Shown here: positions 30,435 through 38,977 of the stretch, in pieces
Position numbering within the stretch: the stretch's first letter is position 1
How the letters are laid out: each line of letters opens with the position of its first letter
Origin: Bradyrhizobium arachidis
Lineage (GTDB): Bacteria; Pseudomonadota; Alphaproteobacteria; Rhizobiales; Xanthobacteraceae
Assembly (NCBI RefSeq): GCF_015291705.1
Contig: NZ_CP030050.1
Span: forward strand, 5,580,001 to 5,644,000
DNA length: 64,000 nt
Reading direction: 5' to 3'
Position numbers and translations under genes: made by a program
Notes under the pieces: generated by a model
Told to the model about the DNA's origin: nothing
Database searches by the model: none
What the model saw: the letters and a program-made list of their open reading frames with translations, nothing else

Positions 30435-30826
30435 GTGGCACCTCCCAAGGCGAAGCAGTAGACGCTGTCCAACGGAGACAATGCGGGCGGTGGAGCGCAA
30501 AGATGGTTTCGGCCGTCCGGATTGTCCCTGTGTCGCTCCACTTTTTGCGGCGGGACGAGGATGTACCTCCCGTCCTCCCTGCGTCGTGCAAATATCTTGC
30601 CGTCGACGTACTTGATCTCGGTCGGATAGCAGTCGGCGCTGTTGCAGCAGCTCAGGCTCGGATTGTCCGGCATGTGCCAGGTCGAATAGAATTTTTCGTG
30701 CAGCTCCTGGTCCTGGGGTGGGTGCTGGCGATGAGCGGCACCGTGTCCCGTCTCCTGCGCCTCGATCGTCGCGCTGGAGCAGAGGAGAACCACCGGCCAC
30801 AAGAGCTTGCATGAGCGGCTCAACAT
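30431..30826 (-). CDS. secreted Cys-rich hypothetical protein (131 aa)
   Basis: A signal peptide (LLWPVVLLCSSATIEAQ) leads to a His/Gln-rich start and a Cys-rich domain: SCCNSADCYPTEIKYVDGKI, then REDGRYILVPPQKVE, then HLCAPPP and VYCFALGG. The five mature cysteines suggest disulfides in the periplasm. I recall this as a recurrent uncharacterised rhizobial family. It is the second gene of the coupled minus-strand set, between two mini-protein genes. Confidence 0.7.
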   Translation of the reverse strand: MLSRSCKLLWPVVLLCSSATIEAQETGHGAAHRQHPPQDQELHEKFYSTWHMPDNPSLSCCNSADCYPTEIKYVDGKIFARRREDGRYILVPPQKVERHRDNPDGRNHLCAPPPALSPLDSVYCFALGGAT

Positions 30827-30871
30827 ACGGGCTCCCGGATCAGAGAACGATGTCAGCTCTCCAATTCAGCC

Positions 30872-31081
30872 TCACGCGAACTGAGCCCGAAACAGCCACC
30901 GGCGGTCGCGCTCGCGGCGGGTGCGGAAGCGATCCACACATGTCTTCGAGCAGAGCGCGGTGCGCCACGAGTAGTGGCGGATCAGACCAAACTTGCCGCC
31001 GCACACCGCGCAGCCATTGACTGAAGAGCAACGTTCGGACTGGGATAGGCCACGCTCAGGAAGTACGGATGCATCGCACAT
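30872..31081 (-). CDS. small CxxC-x16-CxxxC protein (69 aa)
   Basis: Start MCDASVLPERGL at 31081. The core NGCAVCGGKFGLIRHYSW and ALCSKTCVDRF give CxxC-(16)-CxxxC, with a very basic tail (RTRRERDRRWLFRAQ) that could contact nucleic acid. Likely a single zinc site. It heads the run of minus-strand small genes, 45 bases from the next. Function unknown; similar single proteins are common in Bradyrhizobium. Confidence 0.65.
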   Translation of the reverse strand: MCDASVLPERGLSQSERCSSVNGCAVCGGKFGLIRHYSWRTALCSKTCVDRFRTRRERDRRWLFRAQFA

Positions 31082-31547
31082 TGCTGTCTCCCTCTGTTGC
31101 TTGCGGTTGCCCGTCGAGAAGTGCGGCGGCCTCGTCCGTGATCGCTGCCCGACGGAGAGACGTTCTCGTACGCTCGCTGCGATCGGCTGGTCGACACTCC
31201 CGATTGGTCGTGAGGATAGTCCGCCGGGCACGAAGCGCTCAATTGTACGGAGGTAAATGCCCGACATGACTTGGATTGGAGGAGCTATACCTAGGTTTGT
31301 CCGTATTCGCCCGGGGGCGCCCGCGCTCATTCATGTTCAACGAGACGGCGCATGATGCTCCGGCTGCACGGGCACGGTGAAATCTCAGTCGGCATGGCGC
31401 ACGTAACGCGCTGCGATGGCCAGTGCGGCGAGCGGTCGATTCAAGGGCGAACGCCATGACCCCAATCCGACTTTGGCCGGAATTGCTCCTCTCGCGGCAA
31501 CGTGCTCTACTTGTTATCACGCAGATAGATTGCCGGGAGCGTCTGCG
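31082..31547. other. 466-base gap: promoters and a CTAGG-type motif
   Basis: Between the mini-protein operon (minus) and the PAS kinase (plus). No gene is convincing. At 31287-31300 is ATACCTAGGTTTGT, centred on the palindrome ACCTAGGT; its near-complement ACAAACCTAAGTAT recurs at 34189-34202 upstream of the lone receiver. A GGGAG ribosome binding site lies before the kinase start. Confidence 0.5.
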
Positions 31548-33530
31548 ATGAAGCCTCGCCGGGCCGTGTCGTTCGGGAAGTCAGCCGCGCAATTCCTCGC
31601 CGGCTGCGTCAAGCAGACTGTAACCGCCAAGCCGCACACCGATCCCGATGGCGGCTTGCTCGAAGCGGTCAAGCAGTGGCAGCAAGTGTTCGAGCACAAT
31701 CCGGTCATGTATTTCATGGTCGATCCGGCCGGAACCGTGATCAACGTGAATACGTTCGGCGCCGCGCAACTGGGCTATACGGCCGCGGAGTTGATCGGCC
31801 GATCAGTGCTGGATGTCTTCTTCGAGGAGGATCGCGACTTCGTCCGCGCATGTGTCGCGCTGTGCCTCGAGACGGTCGACCAGTCCCACACCTGGGAAAT
31901 CCGGAAGGTGCGCAAGGACCGGTCGGTGCTCTGGGTGCGCGAGAACGCCAAGACCATGCAGCGGGCCGATGGCGGGCCAATCGTGCTGGTGGCCTGCGAG
32001 AACATCACCGAGCGCAAGGAAGCGGAGAATGCGCTGCGACAGAGCGAGGCCTATCTCGCCCAGGCGCAGGAATTGAGCCACACTGGCAGTTTCGGCTGGA
32101 GGGCTGCAACCGGCGAGATCAGCTGGTCCAAGGAGACCTATCGCATCTTCGAATGCGATGAGGGGAGCAAGCCACGGATCCCGGTCATGCTCGAGCGGAT
32201 CCATCCGGAGGACCGGCTTGCAGTGCAACGCATGACGGGCCGGGCTGCGCGCGAGGGAAAAGACTACGATCACGAATACCGGCTCGTGATGGCCGATGGT
32301 TCCATCAAGTACGTCCGCGCGGTGGCCCGGGCCACGCGCGATTCCGGCGGCCAGGTGGAGTTCGTGGGATCGGTGAGCGACATCACGGCAACCAAGGAGG
32401 CCGAGCGCAGGCTTCGTGAGAGCGAGCAGCGCTTTCGCGACTATGCCGAAACCGCGTCCGATTGGTTCTGGGAGACAGGGCCAGACCATCGCGTCACCTT
32501 GATCTCGGAGCACTCCGATACCATCACCGCGCCAGCAGGCCTGATCGGGCTCACCCGCTGGGACATCGCTCCGGACGCGGATCTCGAACCCGAAAAATGG
32601 CGAGAACATCGGGCCGCGCTCGACGCCCACGTTCCATTCCGCGACCTCGTGTATCGCAGCAAGGACCGCAGCGGGCAGCCGATCTACGTCCGGACCAGCG
32701 GCAAGCCGTTCTTCGACGCCGACGGGAGCTTTCTGGGCTACCGTGGCGTCTGTACCGACGTGACCGCGGCGATCCGCGCCGATCAGGCCGAAGAGGCGCT
32801 GCGCAAGGCCCAGGCCGAGCTTGCCCATGTGACGCGCGTCACGACGCTGGGTGAGCTGACCGCTTCCATTTCCCATGAAATCAATCAGCCGCTCGCCGCA
32901 GTGATCGCAAACGCCGACGCCTGCCTCACCTGGCTGAAGCGCAGTCCGCCCGATTTCAACGCAGCCCGCCGCTCCGTGGAGTGGATCATCGAGGACGGCA
33001 CGCGCGCCAGCGATGTGATCCGCCACGTGCGGGCGCTCGCCAAGCGGTCCGACATCGAGATGGCTCCGCTCGACGCAAACGCGGTCGTGCGCGAGGCGGT
33101 CGCGCTCGTTCAGCGCGAGATGGCCAGCCACGCCGTGTCGGTACGGATGGAGCTGTCGTCCGCGCTGCCCAAGATCTTTGGCGATCGGATCCAATTGCAA
33201 CAGGTCCTCATCAACCTGATCATGAACGGCATCGAAGCGATGGAATGCGTTGATGATCGTCCGCGCGAGCTGGACATCCGCTCAGCGGCGTGTGACGACG
33301 AGGCGGTGCTGGTGAGCGTCGCCGACTGCGGCGTCGGCATCTGTGAACAGGCGATGGACCGCCTGTTCACGCCATTCTTCACGACGAAGTCCTCCGGCAT
33401 GGGCATGGGGCTGTCGATCTGCCGCTCCATCATCGAGGCCCATGGCGGACGACTTTCCGGCGCATCGAACCAGGACCGCGGCGCGACTTTTCAGATCACC
33501 CTGCCCCGCCATCGAGAGGAAACGTCGTGA
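31548..33530 (+). CDS. soluble multi-PAS sensor histidine kinase, NodV/FixL type
   Basis: 660 aa without membrane segments. Three PAS domains: about 45-155 ([20 protein letters not shown]), 170-285 ([20 protein letters not shown]) and 295-410 ([16 protein letters not shown]). HisKA with His443 in [13 protein letters not shown], then HATPase with [18 protein letters not shown] and [12 protein letters not shown]. The pairing with a FixJ-type regulator through a GTGA overlap resembles NodV-NodW. The start at 31548 is supported by GGGAG; an upstream open frame of 44 codons is rejected. No heme-binding His is evident, so oxygen sensing is not implied. Confidence 0.9.
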   Translation: MKPRRAVSFGKSAAQFLAGCVKQTVTAKPHTDPDGGLLEAVKQWQQVFEHNPVMYFMVDPAGTVINVNTFGAAQLGYTAAELIGRSVLDVFFEEDRDFVRACVALCLETVDQSHTWEIRKVRKDRSVLWVRENAKTMQRADGGPIVLVACENITERKEAENALRQSEAYLAQAQELSHTGSFGWRAATGEISWSKETYRIFECDEGSKPRIPVMLERIHPEDRLAVQRMTGRAAREGKDYDHEYRLVMADGSIKYVRAVARATRDSGGQVEFVGSVSDITATKEAERRLRESEQRFRDYAETASDWFWETGPDHRVTLISEHSDTITAPAGLIGLTRWDIAPDADLEPEKWREHRAALDAHVPFRDLVYRSKDRSGQPIYVRTSGKPFFDADGSFLGYRGVCTDVTAAIRADQAEEALRKAQAELAHVTRVTTLGELTASISHEINQPLAAVIANADACLTWLKRSPPDFNAARRSVEWIIEDGTRASDVIRHVRALAKRSDIEMAPLDANAVVREAVALVQREMASHAVSVRMELSSALPKIFGDRIQLQQVLINLIMNGIEAMECVDDRPRELDIRSAACDDEAVLVSVADCGVGICEQAMDRLFTPFFTTKSSGMGMGLSICRSIIEAHGGRLSGASNQDRGATFQITLPRHREETS

Positions 33531-34198
33531 CCGAGCGCGCGGAGCCTTCGCCGTCGCAGGAGGACGGCGACCAGCCGGTCGTCTTCATCGTCGACGACGA
33601 CGCGTCCATGCGTCGTGCGCTCACCAATCTTTTCGAGTCGGTCGGCCTCAAGGTCGAAGCCTTCGGCTCGGCAGCGCAACTGCTTCAGGCCAGGCCGCCG
33701 GAAGTCCCCAGTTGTCTGGTGCTCGACATCCGCCTGCCCGGAGCCAGCGGCCTGGACCTGCAGTCCGATCTTGCCAAGGCAAACATCCAAACGCCCATCA
33801 TCTTCATCACCGGTCATGGTGACATTCCCATGACAGTTCGGGCCATGAAGAGTGGCGCCATCGACTTCCTGACCAAGCCGGTTCGCGACCAGGACATCCT
33901 CGACGCAGTCCAGGCCGCGATCGAGCGAGATCGCAAGCGCCGCGACCTCAACAAGACGGTCTCGACCGTCAAGTCACGCTTCGAGTCACTGTCCTCGCGG
34001 GAGCGAGACGTATTGTCGCTGGTGACGTCCGGCCTGATGAACAAGCAAGTGGCCGCCCAGCTCGGATTGGCGGAAATCACCGTCAAGATCTATCGCGGCC
34101 AGATCATGCGGAAAATGGGCGCGAAGTCGCTGGCCGATCTGGTCAGAATGAGCGAGGCACTCGGAATTCGACCCAGCAAGCCCGACATACAAACCTAA
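33527..34198 (+). CDS. FixJ/NodW-family response regulator
   Basis: 223 aa. Receiver with DDD (residues 23-25), phosphoacceptor Asp67 in VLDIRLPG and Lys117 in LTKPV, joined by an acidic/basic linker to a LuxR-type HTH (about 150-212: [20 protein letters not shown] and [20 protein letters not shown]). Starts at GTG 33527, overlapping the kinase stop (GTGA) with a GAGAGGA ribosome binding site. It is the cognate partner of the kinase by position. Its targets are unknown; see the CTAGG-type motif. Confidence 0.92.
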   Translation: MTERAEPSPSQEDGDQPVVFIVDDDASMRRALTNLFESVGLKVEAFGSAAQLLQARPPEVPSCLVLDIRLPGASGLDLQSDLAKANIQTPIIFITGHGDIPMTVRAMKSGAIDFLTKPVRDQDILDAVQAAIERDRKRRDLNKTVSTVKSRFESLSSRERDVLSLVTSGLMNKQVAAQLGLAEITVKIYRGQIMRKMGAKSLADLVRMSEALGIRPSKPDIQT

Positions 34199-34295
34199 GT
34201 ATGAGTTTCCAATGGTGACTGGCAGGTCCACCCTGCGCGCTCATGTGTAGCCGTGGCGACGGCAAGCGCGTAACCTCGGGCTAGGAGTGGACGTC

Positions 34296-34682
34296 TTGTC
34301 GGTGCCTCCGGTCATTTCGGTGCTTGACGATGACCCTTATGTGCGGGCCGCGATCAACAATCTCCTGGAATCCCGCGGATACACCGTCCATACATTCGCC
34401 TCCGCCGATGAGTTTCTGAGGTCGACAGATTCGACTGACGCCTCGTGCGTGATCGCCGACGTGCAGATGCCGTTCATGACCGGCATCGATCTGCTGACGC
34501 AGATGCGTGCTCAGGGTTCGGCGACGCCGTTCATCTTCATCACGGCTTTTCCGGATGAGAGCGTGCGCGTGCGCGCGCTCAAAGCCGGGGCGGTCTGTTT
34601 TCTCGGTAAGCCGTTTGCCCCCACGGACATGATGCAATGCCTGGACCGGGCGTTGGCGGCAGGCGGCGAAACCAGGGGGTGA
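34296..34682 (+). CDS. stand-alone FixJ-type receiver protein
   Basis: 128 aa receiver only: DDDP at 11-14, Asp55 in VIADVQMPFMTG and Lys105 in FLGKPF. I prefer the TTG at 34296 because AGGAG (34283-34287) sits 8 bases before it; a GTG three codons upstream would overlap that site. It follows the kinase/regulator pair by about 100 bases and is co-oriented, so it may be a phosphate sink or a second output of the same kinase. Confidence 0.82.
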   Translation: MSVPPVISVLDDDPYVRAAINNLLESRGYTVHTFASADEFLRSTDSTDASCVIADVQMPFMTGIDLLTQMRAQGSATPFIFITAFPDESVRVRALKAGAVCFLGKPFAPTDMMQCLDRALAAGGETRG

Positions 34683-34711
34683 TTGTCGGCCAGCAAACGC
34701 GACGGTCCGCC

Positions 34712-35683
34712 TCAATCCACCTTGATGTTCGCCGCCTTGATGATCGGCCACCATTTGGCGATCTCGGCCTTCTGGCGATTGCCCAAGGCTTCGGGGGTGA
34801 GCTGATCCTTTGGCGTCATCTCCAGGCCCTGGCTTTCGAGCTGCTTCTTCACCGCGGGATCGTTCAGCGCTTCGACGGCAGCCGCATTGAGCTTGGTGAC
34901 GATCTCCTTGGGCGTCCCCTTTGGCACCCACATGCCCGACCACAGCGTCATGTTGAAGCCTTTCAGCCCCGCCTCCTCCGCAGTCGGAATATCGGGCGCC
35001 GAGGCCAAACGCTTGTCGTCGGTGATGGCGTAGGCGCGGATGGTGCCCGCGCGGACCTGGTTGATGGAGTTCGAGGTCTGGTCGACGATGACGTCGATCT
35101 GGCCGGCGATGAGATCGTTCAGCGCGGGCGCGGTGCCGCGATACGGCACGTATTGCAGCTTGATGCCGGACACGCTCTCGAAATAGACGCCGGCGATATG
35201 GCTGCCGGAGCCTGCGCCGGCCGTGCCTGCGGTCGGCGGTGACGGCCGCGACTTCAGCCATTCCAGCAGCTCCTTCAGTGAGGTCGCGGGCACCGCGTTC
35301 TTGCTGACCACGATCATCGGGTTGCTGGGCAGCAGCACCACGGGCTCGAGATCGGCGACGAGATCGTATTTGAGCTTGTAGACGGCCCCGTTGGCGACGT
35401 GAGTGCCGAGATGACCGAAGGAGATGGTGTAACCATCAGGCGGCGATTGCACGGCGCGCCCGACGCCGATCGAACCACCCGCACCTGTGACGTTCTCGAT
35501 CACCAGCGGCTGGCCGAGCGTCACGCGCATGCGCTCTGCGAGCACGCGCGCCATCGCATCCGACGGACCGCCGGCCGCAAAGGGCACGATGATGGTGATG
35601 GGATGCGAGGGATAGTCGTCGGCGCGCGCGGCGCCAGTGAGAGCGAGAATACCGATCAGCCCGGCCCAGATGGCCTTCTTCAT
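34712..35683 (-). CDS. Bug/TctC-family tripartite tricarboxylate transporter substrate-binding protein
   Basis: 323 aa with signal peptide (AIWAGLIGILALTGAARA), then the family signature YPSHPITIIVPFAAGGPSD and the ligand-loop region LPSNPMIVVSKNAVPA. It should bind a small organic acid in the periplasm. No TctA/TctB membrane genes are adjacent, so it is an orphan of the type abundant in Bradyrhizobium and Burkholderiales. The ATG at 35683 has a GGGGAG ribosome binding site; 13 upstream codons are rejected. Confidence 0.9.
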   Translation of the reverse strand: MKKAIWAGLIGILALTGAARADDYPSHPITIIVPFAAGGPSDAMARVLAERMRVTLGQPLVIENVTGAGGSIGVGRAVQSPPDGYTISFGHLGTHVANGAVYKLKYDLVADLEPVVLLPSNPMIVVSKNAVPATSLKELLEWLKSRPSPPTAGTAGAGSGSHIAGVYFESVSGIKLQYVPYRGTAPALNDLIAGQIDVIVDQTSNSINQVRAGTIRAYAITDDKRLASAPDIPTAEEAGLKGFNMTLWSGMWVPKGTPKEIVTKLNAAAVEALNDPAVKKQLESQGLEMTPKDQLTPEALGNRQKAEIAKWWPIIKAANIKVD

Positions 35684-35715
35684 TGTGTTCTCCCCAGCGA
35701 TGTCGTTGTTGTTTT

Positions 35716-35868
35716 TCTTCACCTCGCCCCGCTTGCGGGGAGAGGTCGAATTCGTGCGCAGCGCGAATTCGGGTGAGGGGGTACAGGTCTCACGAATATC
35801 TCATTCGCGGAGAGAGGCCCTCATCACCCCAGCCCGCTCCCCGTAAGAACGGGGAGAGGGAGAGATTT
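35716..35868. repeat. intergenic repeat with CTCGCCCCGC / GCGGGGAG inverted units
   Basis: Fills the gap between threonine synthase and the Bug protein. It contains CCTCGCCCCGCTTGCGGGGA (inverted), GAATTCG-(11)-CGAATTC and GGGGAGAGG-type units with CTCATCACCC, a layout I know from other Rhizobiales intergenic regions. No gene or T-run is evident. Confidence 0.6.
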
Positions 35869-37110
35869 CTAGAACTGCGAGTAGTCGATCGGCTTGTGGC
35901 GATCGAGCGTGCGGGTGACCGGCGGCAGCGGGTATTTCAGGCCGCTCGCGCAGTTGAACAGCATCACCCGGTCACCCTTCGAGACGCGGCCGTCGGCAAG
36001 GCTCTCCTTGTAGGCCGCGTAGGTGGCAGCACCTTCGGGGCAGAGCAACAGCCCCTCCTCGCGCGCGACCTCGTTGAGCGCCGCCGAGATCTTGTCGTCG
36101 TCGACCGCGATGGCAAAGCCCTTGCTCTCGCGCACCGCGCGCAGGATGAGGAAATCGCCGATCGCCTGCGGCACGCGGATGCCTGACGCGATGGTGTGGG
36201 CGTCCTCCCAGCGCGTCGCATGCTCGGTGCCGGCCTCATAAGCGCGCACCATCGGTGCGCAGCCGGAGGCCTGCACTGCGACCATGCGCGGGCGCTTGCT
36301 TCCGATGAAGCCGATCTTCTCGAGCTCGTCGAACGCCTTCCACATGCCGATCAGGCCGGTGCCGCCGCCGGTCGGATAGAAGATCACATCGGGCACGTCC
36401 CAGCCGAGCTGCTCGGCGAGCTCGAGGCCCATCGTCTTCTTGCCTTCGATACGGTACGGCTCCTTCAGCGTCGAAGTGTCGAACCAGCCGACCTTGGCCT
36501 TGCCCTCGCCGACGATCTTGCCGCAATCGTCGATATAGCCGTTGACGCGGTAGACGGTCGCGCCCTGCAGCTCGATCTCGCTGACATTCACCTCGGGCGT
36601 ATCGGCCGGACAGAAGATCGTGGTCTTGATGCCGCAGGAGGTCGCATAAGCCGCCAGCGCCGCGCCGGCATTGCCGTTGGTCGGCATCGCCATGTGCTTG
36701 ATGCCGAGCGCCTTGCCCATCGACACCGCCATCACGAGGCCGCGGGCCTTGAACGAGCCGGTCGGCAGGCGCCCCTCATCCTTCACGATGATCTCGCCGC
36801 CGCCGAGCTTCTTGCCGAGCTTGGGCAGCCGGATCAGCGGCGTCGTGACTTCACCGAGCGAGACGATGTCCTTGCATTTGCGCACCGGCAGCAGCTCGCG
36901 GTAGCGCCACATGTCGGCCGGACGGTCGCTAAGCGCATCCTTGGTCAGCGCCTTCTTTACGCCGGCGAGGTCGTAGCGCACCAAGAGCGGCTTGCCGGCC
37001 TTGGACAGGTTGTGGACCTGGTCGGCGGCGTAATGATCGCCCTCCATCGCGCATTCGAGATGGGTGACGAAGGTCGGCCGTTCGATGGTGAGATTGTCGT
37101 TGTCGTGCAT
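35869..37110 (-). CDS. thrC: threonine synthase
   Basis: 413 aa PLP enzyme, fold type II, converting O-phosphohomoserine to threonine. The PLP lysine is in GRLPTGSFKARGL, the phosphate-binding loop in MPTNGNAGAALAAYA and the GGGTGLIGMWKAF loop near residue 250. The N-terminus HLECAMEG has one of the characteristic Cys residues of this subgroup. It is alone on the minus strand between two repeats. Some close homologues act on other substrates (for example cysteate synthase), so I hold the name at high rather than full confidence. Confidence 0.88.
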   Translation of the reverse strand: MHDNDNLTIERPTFVTHLECAMEGDHYAADQVHNLSKAGKPLLVRYDLAGVKKALTKDALSDRPADMWRYRELLPVRKCKDIVSLGEVTTPLIRLPKLGKKLGGGEIIVKDEGRLPTGSFKARGLVMAVSMGKALGIKHMAMPTNGNAGAALAAYATSCGIKTTIFCPADTPEVNVSEIELQGATVYRVNGYIDDCGKIVGEGKAKVGWFDTSTLKEPYRIEGKKTMGLELAEQLGWDVPDVIFYPTGGGTGLIGMWKAFDELEKIGFIGSKRPRMVAVQASGCAPMVRAYEAGTEHATRWEDAHTIASGIRVPQAIGDFLILRAVRESKGFAIAVDDDKISAALNEVAREEGLLLCPEGAATYAAYKESLADGRVSKGDRVMLFNCASGLKYPLPPVTRTLDRHKPIDYSQF

Positions 37111-37156
37111 GGGTTCATTCCCTTTTGTTGTTGTGTTGTTTCATTCTCTATTCGAT

Positions 37157-37273
37157 CCCGTCACCCTGAGGTGCCGGAGCGAAGCGGAGGCCTCGAAGGG
37201 CGGCGGGCCCGGCTGCAGGAGCTCGGCCGTGCATCCTTCGAGGCTCGCTGCGCGAGCACCTCAGGATGACGGG
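37157..37273. repeat. CACCTGAGG-type inverted repeat
   Basis: Outer arms CCCGTCACCCTGAGGTGC (37157-37174) and GCACCTCAGGATGACGGG (37256-37273) pair nearly fully, with CCTCGAAGG / CCTTCGAGG inside. It sits between lpdA and thrC. Such elements are frequent in Bradyrhizobium and often mark the ends of transcription units. Confidence 0.75.
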
Positions 37274-37296
37274 TCCAATCGCGGCGCGCTCGCCCA

Positions 37297-38718
37297 TCAA
37301 ATATTCAACACCCGTCCGTACGCATCCAGCACGGCTTCCTTCATCATCTCCGACAGCGTCGGATGCGGGAACACCGTGTGCATCAGCTCTTCTTCCGTGG
37401 TCTCCAGGTTCATGGCGACAACGTAGCCCTGGATCAGCTCGGTCACTTCGGCGCCAACCATGTGGGCGCCGAGCAGCTGGCCGGTCTTCTTGTCGAAGAT
37501 CACCTTGACGAGGCCCTGGTCCTCGCCGAGCGCGATCGCCTTGCCGTTGCCGACGAAGGGGAAGCGGCCGACGCGGATCTCGCGGCCGCTCTCTTTGGCC
37601 TTGGCCTCGGTGAGACCGACGGAAGCGACCTGCGGCTGGCAATAGGTGCAGCCCGGGATCATGTTCTTGTCCATGGGATGCGGATGCAGGCCCTTGATTG
37701 CCTCGACGCAGATCACACCCTCATGCTCGGCCTTGTGCGCGAGCATCGGGGGGCCCGCAACGTCGCCGATGGCGTAGATGCCGGGCACGTTGGTGTTGCC
37801 GTAGCCGTCGATCACGATGCAGCCGCGATCGGTCTTCACGCCGAGCTTTTCGAGGCCGAGATTCTCGATATTGCCGACAACGCCCACCGCCGAGATGACG
37901 CGCTCGAACTCGGTCGTGACAGGCTTGCCCTTCCCGTCATCGATGGTGGCAACGACGCTGTCGGCCTTCTTCTCCAGCTTCGTCACCTTGGTCGAGGACA
38001 TGATCTTGATGCCCTGCTTCTCCAGCCGCTTGCGCGCAAGGCCCGCGATCTCGGCGTCCTCGACGGGCAGTATCTGCGGCAGCACCTCGACGACGGTGAC
38101 GTCGCTTCCCATGGTGTGGAAGAACGAGGCGAACTCGATGCCGATCGCGCCGGAGCCGACCACCAGCAGCGATTTCGGCATCTTCTCCGGCACCATTGCT
38201 TCAAAGTAGGTCCAGATCAGCTTCTTGTCGGGCTCGAGCCCTGGCAGCACGCGCGGCCGCGCACCGGTCGCGACGATGATGTGCTTGGCCTGATAAGTCC
38301 CCTCGCCCAGCGAGCCCTTGGGGCCCTCGACATCGGACTTCTTCACGGTGACCTTGCCGGCCGCGTCGATCGAGGCGGCGCCCCAGATCACGCTGACCTT
38401 GTTCTTCTTCATCAGGAAGCCGACGCCGTCGTTCAGCCGCTTCGAGACGCCGCGCGAACGCTGCACCACCGCCTTCGGGTCGAACGAGACGTTGTCCGCC
38501 GACAGGCCGTAATCCTTGGCATGCTGCATGTAGTGATAGATCTCGGCCGAACGCAGCAGCGCTTTCGTCGGGATGCAGCCCCAGTTCAGGCAGATGCCGC
38601 CGAGATAGGATTTTTCGACGATCGCGGTCTTGAAGCCGAGCTGCGCGGCGCGGATCGCGGTGACGTAGCCGCCGGGACCGGAGCCGATGATGATGATGTC
38701 GAAAGACGTGTCGGCCAT
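37297..38718 (-). CDS. lpdA: dihydrolipoamide dehydrogenase (E3 of pyruvate dehydrogenase)
   Basis: 473 aa flavoprotein that reoxidises lipoyl groups with NAD+. FAD motif DIIIIGSGPGGYVTAIRAAQ, redox disulfide in GGICLNWGCIPTKALL, NAD motif LLVVGSGAIGIEFASFF and the C-terminal catalytic HPTLSE are present. The ATG at 38718 follows a MGAA extension that is not needed. It is the last gene of the pdhA-pdhB-DUF5076-deaminase-pdhC-TM operon. Confidence 0.96.
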   Translation of the reverse strand: MADTSFDIIIIGSGPGGYVTAIRAAQLGFKTAIVEKSYLGGICLNWGCIPTKALLRSAEIYHYMQHAKDYGLSADNVSFDPKAVVQRSRGVSKRLNDGVGFLMKKNKVSVIWGAASIDAAGKVTVKKSDVEGPKGSLGEGTYQAKHIIVATGARPRVLPGLEPDKKLIWTYFEAMVPEKMPKSLLVVGSGAIGIEFASFFHTMGSDVTVVEVLPQILPVEDAEIAGLARKRLEKQGIKIMSSTKVTKLEKKADSVVATIDDGKGKPVTTEFERVISAVGVVGNIENLGLEKLGVKTDRGCIVIDGYGNTNVPGIYAIGDVAGPPMLAHKAEHEGVICVEAIKGLHPHPMDKNMIPGCTYCQPQVASVGLTEAKAKESGREIRVGRFPFVGNGKAIALGEDQGLVKVIFDKKTGQLLGAHMVGAEVTELIQGYVVAMNLETTEEELMHTVFPHPTLSEMMKEAVLDAYGRVLNI

Positions 38719-38735
38719 GGCGGCTCCCATTCAAC

Positions 38736-38969
38736 TCAAGCGGTCGTTGCGCCGCGGGCGCGGCGTTTGAAGACGAAGGTTCTGATCAGCCATTCCAAGA
38801 GAATGACTGCCGCCATGATGGCGAAGATGGTGAGCGCGATCGGCCCCCAGATGTTGCGCGACAGCGCTTCACCGGCAAAGAAGGCGGCCTCAATGATCTC
38901 GCGGCCGAACGGGCTGAGCGTGAGGATCAGCGAAACCAGCATCGAGATCCAGGGCCAGCGCGTCGTCAT
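38736..38969 (-). CDS. small membrane protein in the PDH operon (77 aa)
   Basis: Two hydrophobic segments: TRWPWISMLVSLILTLSPFG and IWGPIALTIFAIMAAVILLE, the second followed by a basic cytoplasmic tail (RTFVFKRRARGATTA). Start ATG 38969 lies 8 bases after the pdhC stop. Function unknown; its position suggests a link to the PDH complex or only co-expression. Confidence 0.7.
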   Translation of the reverse strand: MTTRWPWISMLVSLILTLSPFGREIIEAAFFAGEALSRNIWGPIALTIFAIMAAVILLEWLIRTFVFKRRARGATTA

Positions 38970-38977
38970 GCGCCATC

